15,653 bases of DNA from Treponema sp. (GTDB lineage: Bacteria > Spirochaetota > Spirochaetia > Treponematales > Breznakiellaceae). Shown piece after piece: positions 14,105 to 15,653 of the stretch. Made by a program: the position numbers and the translations under genes. The stretch lies in assembly GCA_031288005.1 (NCBI GenBank), contig JAITSE010000021.1, forward strand, positions 1 through 15,653. The letters run 5' to 3'. The stretch's first letter is position 1. Every line of letters starts with the position of its first letter. The notes under the pieces were generated by a model. That model was not told the DNA's origin. It did no database searches and saw nothing but the letters and a program-made list of their open reading frames with translations.

Positions 14105-15406
14105 ATGAGAACTTTTGAAAAGAAGACGCTGACCCGAGACCGGAGGTCCGTGTTCAGCGCCTTCACGGCGCTCGCTGCCGTCGCAGTGTTCGCCGCGTGT
14201 TCCTACCCCTCCGCGCCCGCCGCGGAAACCGCCGACCCCGCGGCCATTTTCCCGGACGCGGCCGGCCTTGTCCGCGTAACCGTGCCGCTCCCAGCCGGGG
14301 GGGGGGGGGGGTCAGACCCTGTAACCTCTATTTCACGCTCCGTATCTAAAACAGGCATAAGAATCGAGGCCGACTACTACGAAGCCGTATTCAAAACCAT
14401 TCCTAACGGGGGCGACCCCCTTCCAACCAGAGTAAAACCCTATTACACAGGCGCCGCCAACAAAGAAGATGGCTACATCAACATCGCCGTCACCCCAGGA
14501 TACTCCTACAAAGTCCTGCTCCTTGCGGGCTCCACGGACTACCAAAACCGCACCCTCCTGGCCATAGGCTATACCACCGCAACAATCAACACCGGCGTTA
14601 ACAACATCGTCTCCATCATCATGAACGCCGTCCCCCTTCAGTGGGACACCAGCATCTTACCTCAGACGCTTTCCGCCGCTAACGACTTCAAGTTCACGGC
14701 CATTAGCTCCGGCACGACCAACCTCCCCATCAGCATCGGGAACCGCTACGTGCACATCTCCCCGGACACAACCGAGGTCCCCGACGGAAGCCCGGCAGCC
14801 GACGTAGCCATCCCGGCCACCGCGGTGCTTTCCGTGCAGTTCAACGCGGGAAAACTGGCGGACCTGTTCAAGGCGGAGAGAGTGGGCGCCGCCACCACCG
14901 GGGGTTCCCTAACCTTCGCGGCCCGGAACGTGCGGATTGACGCCGTGCGGACAACCGACGCAAAAGGCTTTGCGACCATCAACCTGGAGCCGGCGCGCCT
15001 GACCGGAGGCACCTTAAACACCAGCGCGGAACTCCTGCTCAACGCCACAGGCGAAAGCTTCGTCCCCGCAGCCAGCACTAATGACGCCGGCCTCGCCAAC
15101 CTCACAATCACCTTTAAGAACAGCGCCACAGCCCCAAACATCCTCCCGGCGAACAACAAAGACGGATATCTGATATTCGAGCTTGACTACTACGCCTTCG
15201 GCACGGCGGAATCCGGCGGCAAACTCTGGACCATCCGCAACGGCCTCAACTCAAACCCGGACACAAAAGCCAAAACCACCGGCACCACAGGAGACGGCGC
15301 GGGCGGAGCCTTCCACCTCGTATTCGGCGCGGGAGACCCCAATCTGAGAGACGAAGAGATCGCTCAGATCAAAAAACCCGTCAACGGAACCGGAATGGAT
15401 TATTAA
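14105..15406 (+). CDS. Putative phase-variable outer-surface lipoprotein
   Basis: A 433-residue protein starting at ATG 14105, with AGGAG at 14094-14098. The frame is open from 14039, but the extra 22 codons are hairpin DNA. The signal peptide is basic (KK, RDRR) then hydrophobic, ending VFAAC, so Cys32 is the likely lipidated residue under the loose spirochaete lipobox. Residues 65-69 are five Gly encoded by 15 uninterrupted G. The body is Thr/Asn/Ala-rich and beta-like, with segments such as IRIEADYYEAVFK, GYINIAVTPGYSYKVLLLAG and GYLIFELDYYAFG. I recognise no enzyme domain. Codons favour C at the third position far more than in the export operon start or the coiled-coil gene. It probably sits on the cell surface or outer-membrane inner leaflet as an antigen or binding protein. 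The lipoprotein call is good, but the role is unknown. Confidence 0.75.
   Translation: MRTFEKKTLTRDRRSVFSAFTALAAVAVFAACSYPSAPAAETADPAAIFPDAAGLVRVTVPLPAGGGGGSDPVTSISRSVSKTGIRIEADYYEAVFKTIPNGGDPLPTRVKPYYTGAANKEDGYINIAVTPGYSYKVLLLAGSTDYQNRTLLAIGYTTATINTGVNNIVSIIMNAVPLQWDTSILPQTLSAANDFKFTAISSGTTNLPISIGNRYVHISPDTTEVPDGSPAADVAIPATAVLSVQFNAGKLADLFKAERVGAATTGGSLTFAARNVRIDAVRTTDAKGFATINLEPARLTGGTLNTSAELLLNATGESFVPAASTNDAGLANLTITFKNSATAPNILPANNKDGYLIFELDYYAFGTAESGGKLWTIRNGLNSNPDTKAKTTGTTGDGAGGAFHLVFGAGDPNLRDEEIAQIKKPVNGTGMDY
14297..14311 (+). repeat. G15 homopolymer inside the lipoprotein gene
   Basis: Fifteen consecutive G form codons 65-69. At 15 G the frame stays open to 15406. One G more gives a stop at 14347-14349. 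One G less (or two more) gives a stop at 14322-14324. It is far longer than any other G run in the window. Confidence 0.9.
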
Positions 15407-15428
15407 TTAAAGAAAAATAAAGAAGAAG

Positions 15429-15465
15429 CCGGGCCTGAAGCAACCGCGCAGCGCTTGCAGCCCGG
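15429..15465 (+). terminator. Weak hairpin after the lipoprotein gene
   Basis: CCGGGC (15429-15434) pairs with GCCCGG (15460-15465), and further imperfect pairing is possible inside the loop (AAGC with GCTT). It begins 23 bases after the stop codon. Only ACTTTG follows, not a true T-run, so terminator function is uncertain. Confidence 0.35.
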
Positions 15466-15488
15466 TACTTTGCTAAGGATCAATCCGG

Positions 15489-15568
15489 GGACAGTAGTCC
15501 GTGCGGACTACTGTCCGCAAGGACTACTGTCCGCACGGACTACTGTCCGCAAGGACTACTGTCCGCAA
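15489..15568 (+). repeat. Four-copy 16-bp tandem repeat with an inverted leading arm
   Basis: Units of GGACTACTGTCCGCAA lie at 15505, 15521, 15537 and 15553. The second unit ends in AC instead of AA. Just before them, 15489-15500 is the inverted half unit GGACAGTAGTCC, forming a perfect 12-bp stem with the first unit around loop GTGC. The remainder of 15407-15653 shows no gene. Confidence 0.85.
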
Positions 15569-15653
15569 GGACCGCACAAATTGCACTTGAACAAGGATTC
15601 TGTAGGCTGTAAATTAACATTTAGCCCCCCGCGCTTAGGCTGATTCTCTCCTT

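Noticed and set aside
15489..15568. A CRISPR array
   Set aside because: The 16-bp units touch each other with no unique spacers, and no cas gene is present.
15455..15643. A 62-codon reading frame at the right edge
   Set aside because: It is mostly a translation of the 16-bp tandem repeat and has no ribosome binding site.

Overview
The window looks like chromosomal DNA of a Treponema-like spirochaete with moderate to fairly high GC. This is an inference. It rests on a very long membrane-anchored coiled-coil protein of the type called SpiroCoCo in spirochaetes, several signal-peptide-bearing envelope proteins, a spirochaete-style lipoprotein, and many short palindromic intergenic repeats. No tRNA, rRNA, CRISPR array, transposase or phage gene was seen.

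Layout. (1) 1-303 is non-coding: a 57-bp dispersed repeat, two perfect hairpins and a candidate promoter. (2) 304-5293 (+) is a tight three-gene operon: an RND/MMPL-type inner-membrane exporter, a periplasmic LolA-like protein and a DUF1302-like outer-membrane beta-barrel protein. Together they resemble a trans-envelope export route for a hydrophobic or lipid substrate. (3) 5294-5413 is a convergent intergenic spacer dominated by a nested inverted repeat, probably a two-way terminator. (4) 5414-8731 (-) holds two exported proteins of uncharacterised families, DUF4139-like and DUF4097-like, separated by a 240-bp gap that may carry a 52-codon gene on the other strand. (5) 8732-9089 is non-coding and repeat-rich. 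(6) 9090-13663 (-) is a HAD phosphatase-like gene translationally coupled to the 1295-residue coiled-coil protein. (7) 13664-14104 is a divergent spacer with the second, inverted copy of the 57-bp repeat, an AT-rich block with three short tandem copies, a candidate promoter and four consecutive hairpins. (8) 14105-15406 (+) is a lipoprotein gene with a run of 15 G near its 5' end. (9) 15407-15653 is non-coding, with a hairpin and a four-copy 16-bp tandem repeat.

The strongest hunt result is the lipoprotein gene. Its reading frame passes through an uninterrupted G15 tract (14297-14311), and both alternative frames stop within 4 to 13 codons after it. That is the signature of an ON/OFF phase-variable surface antigen. 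Its upstream region is also unusual: tandem AT-rich units and a leader that can fold into four back-to-back hairpins ending at the ribosome binding site. Second-rank observations are a phenylalanine-glycine motif shared by the exporter and the outer-membrane protein of the same operon, a recent in-frame 174-bp duplication in the coiled-coil gene, and two families of dispersed palindromic repeats. One of those repeats has probably been absorbed into a falsely long reading frame upstream of the DUF4097 gene.
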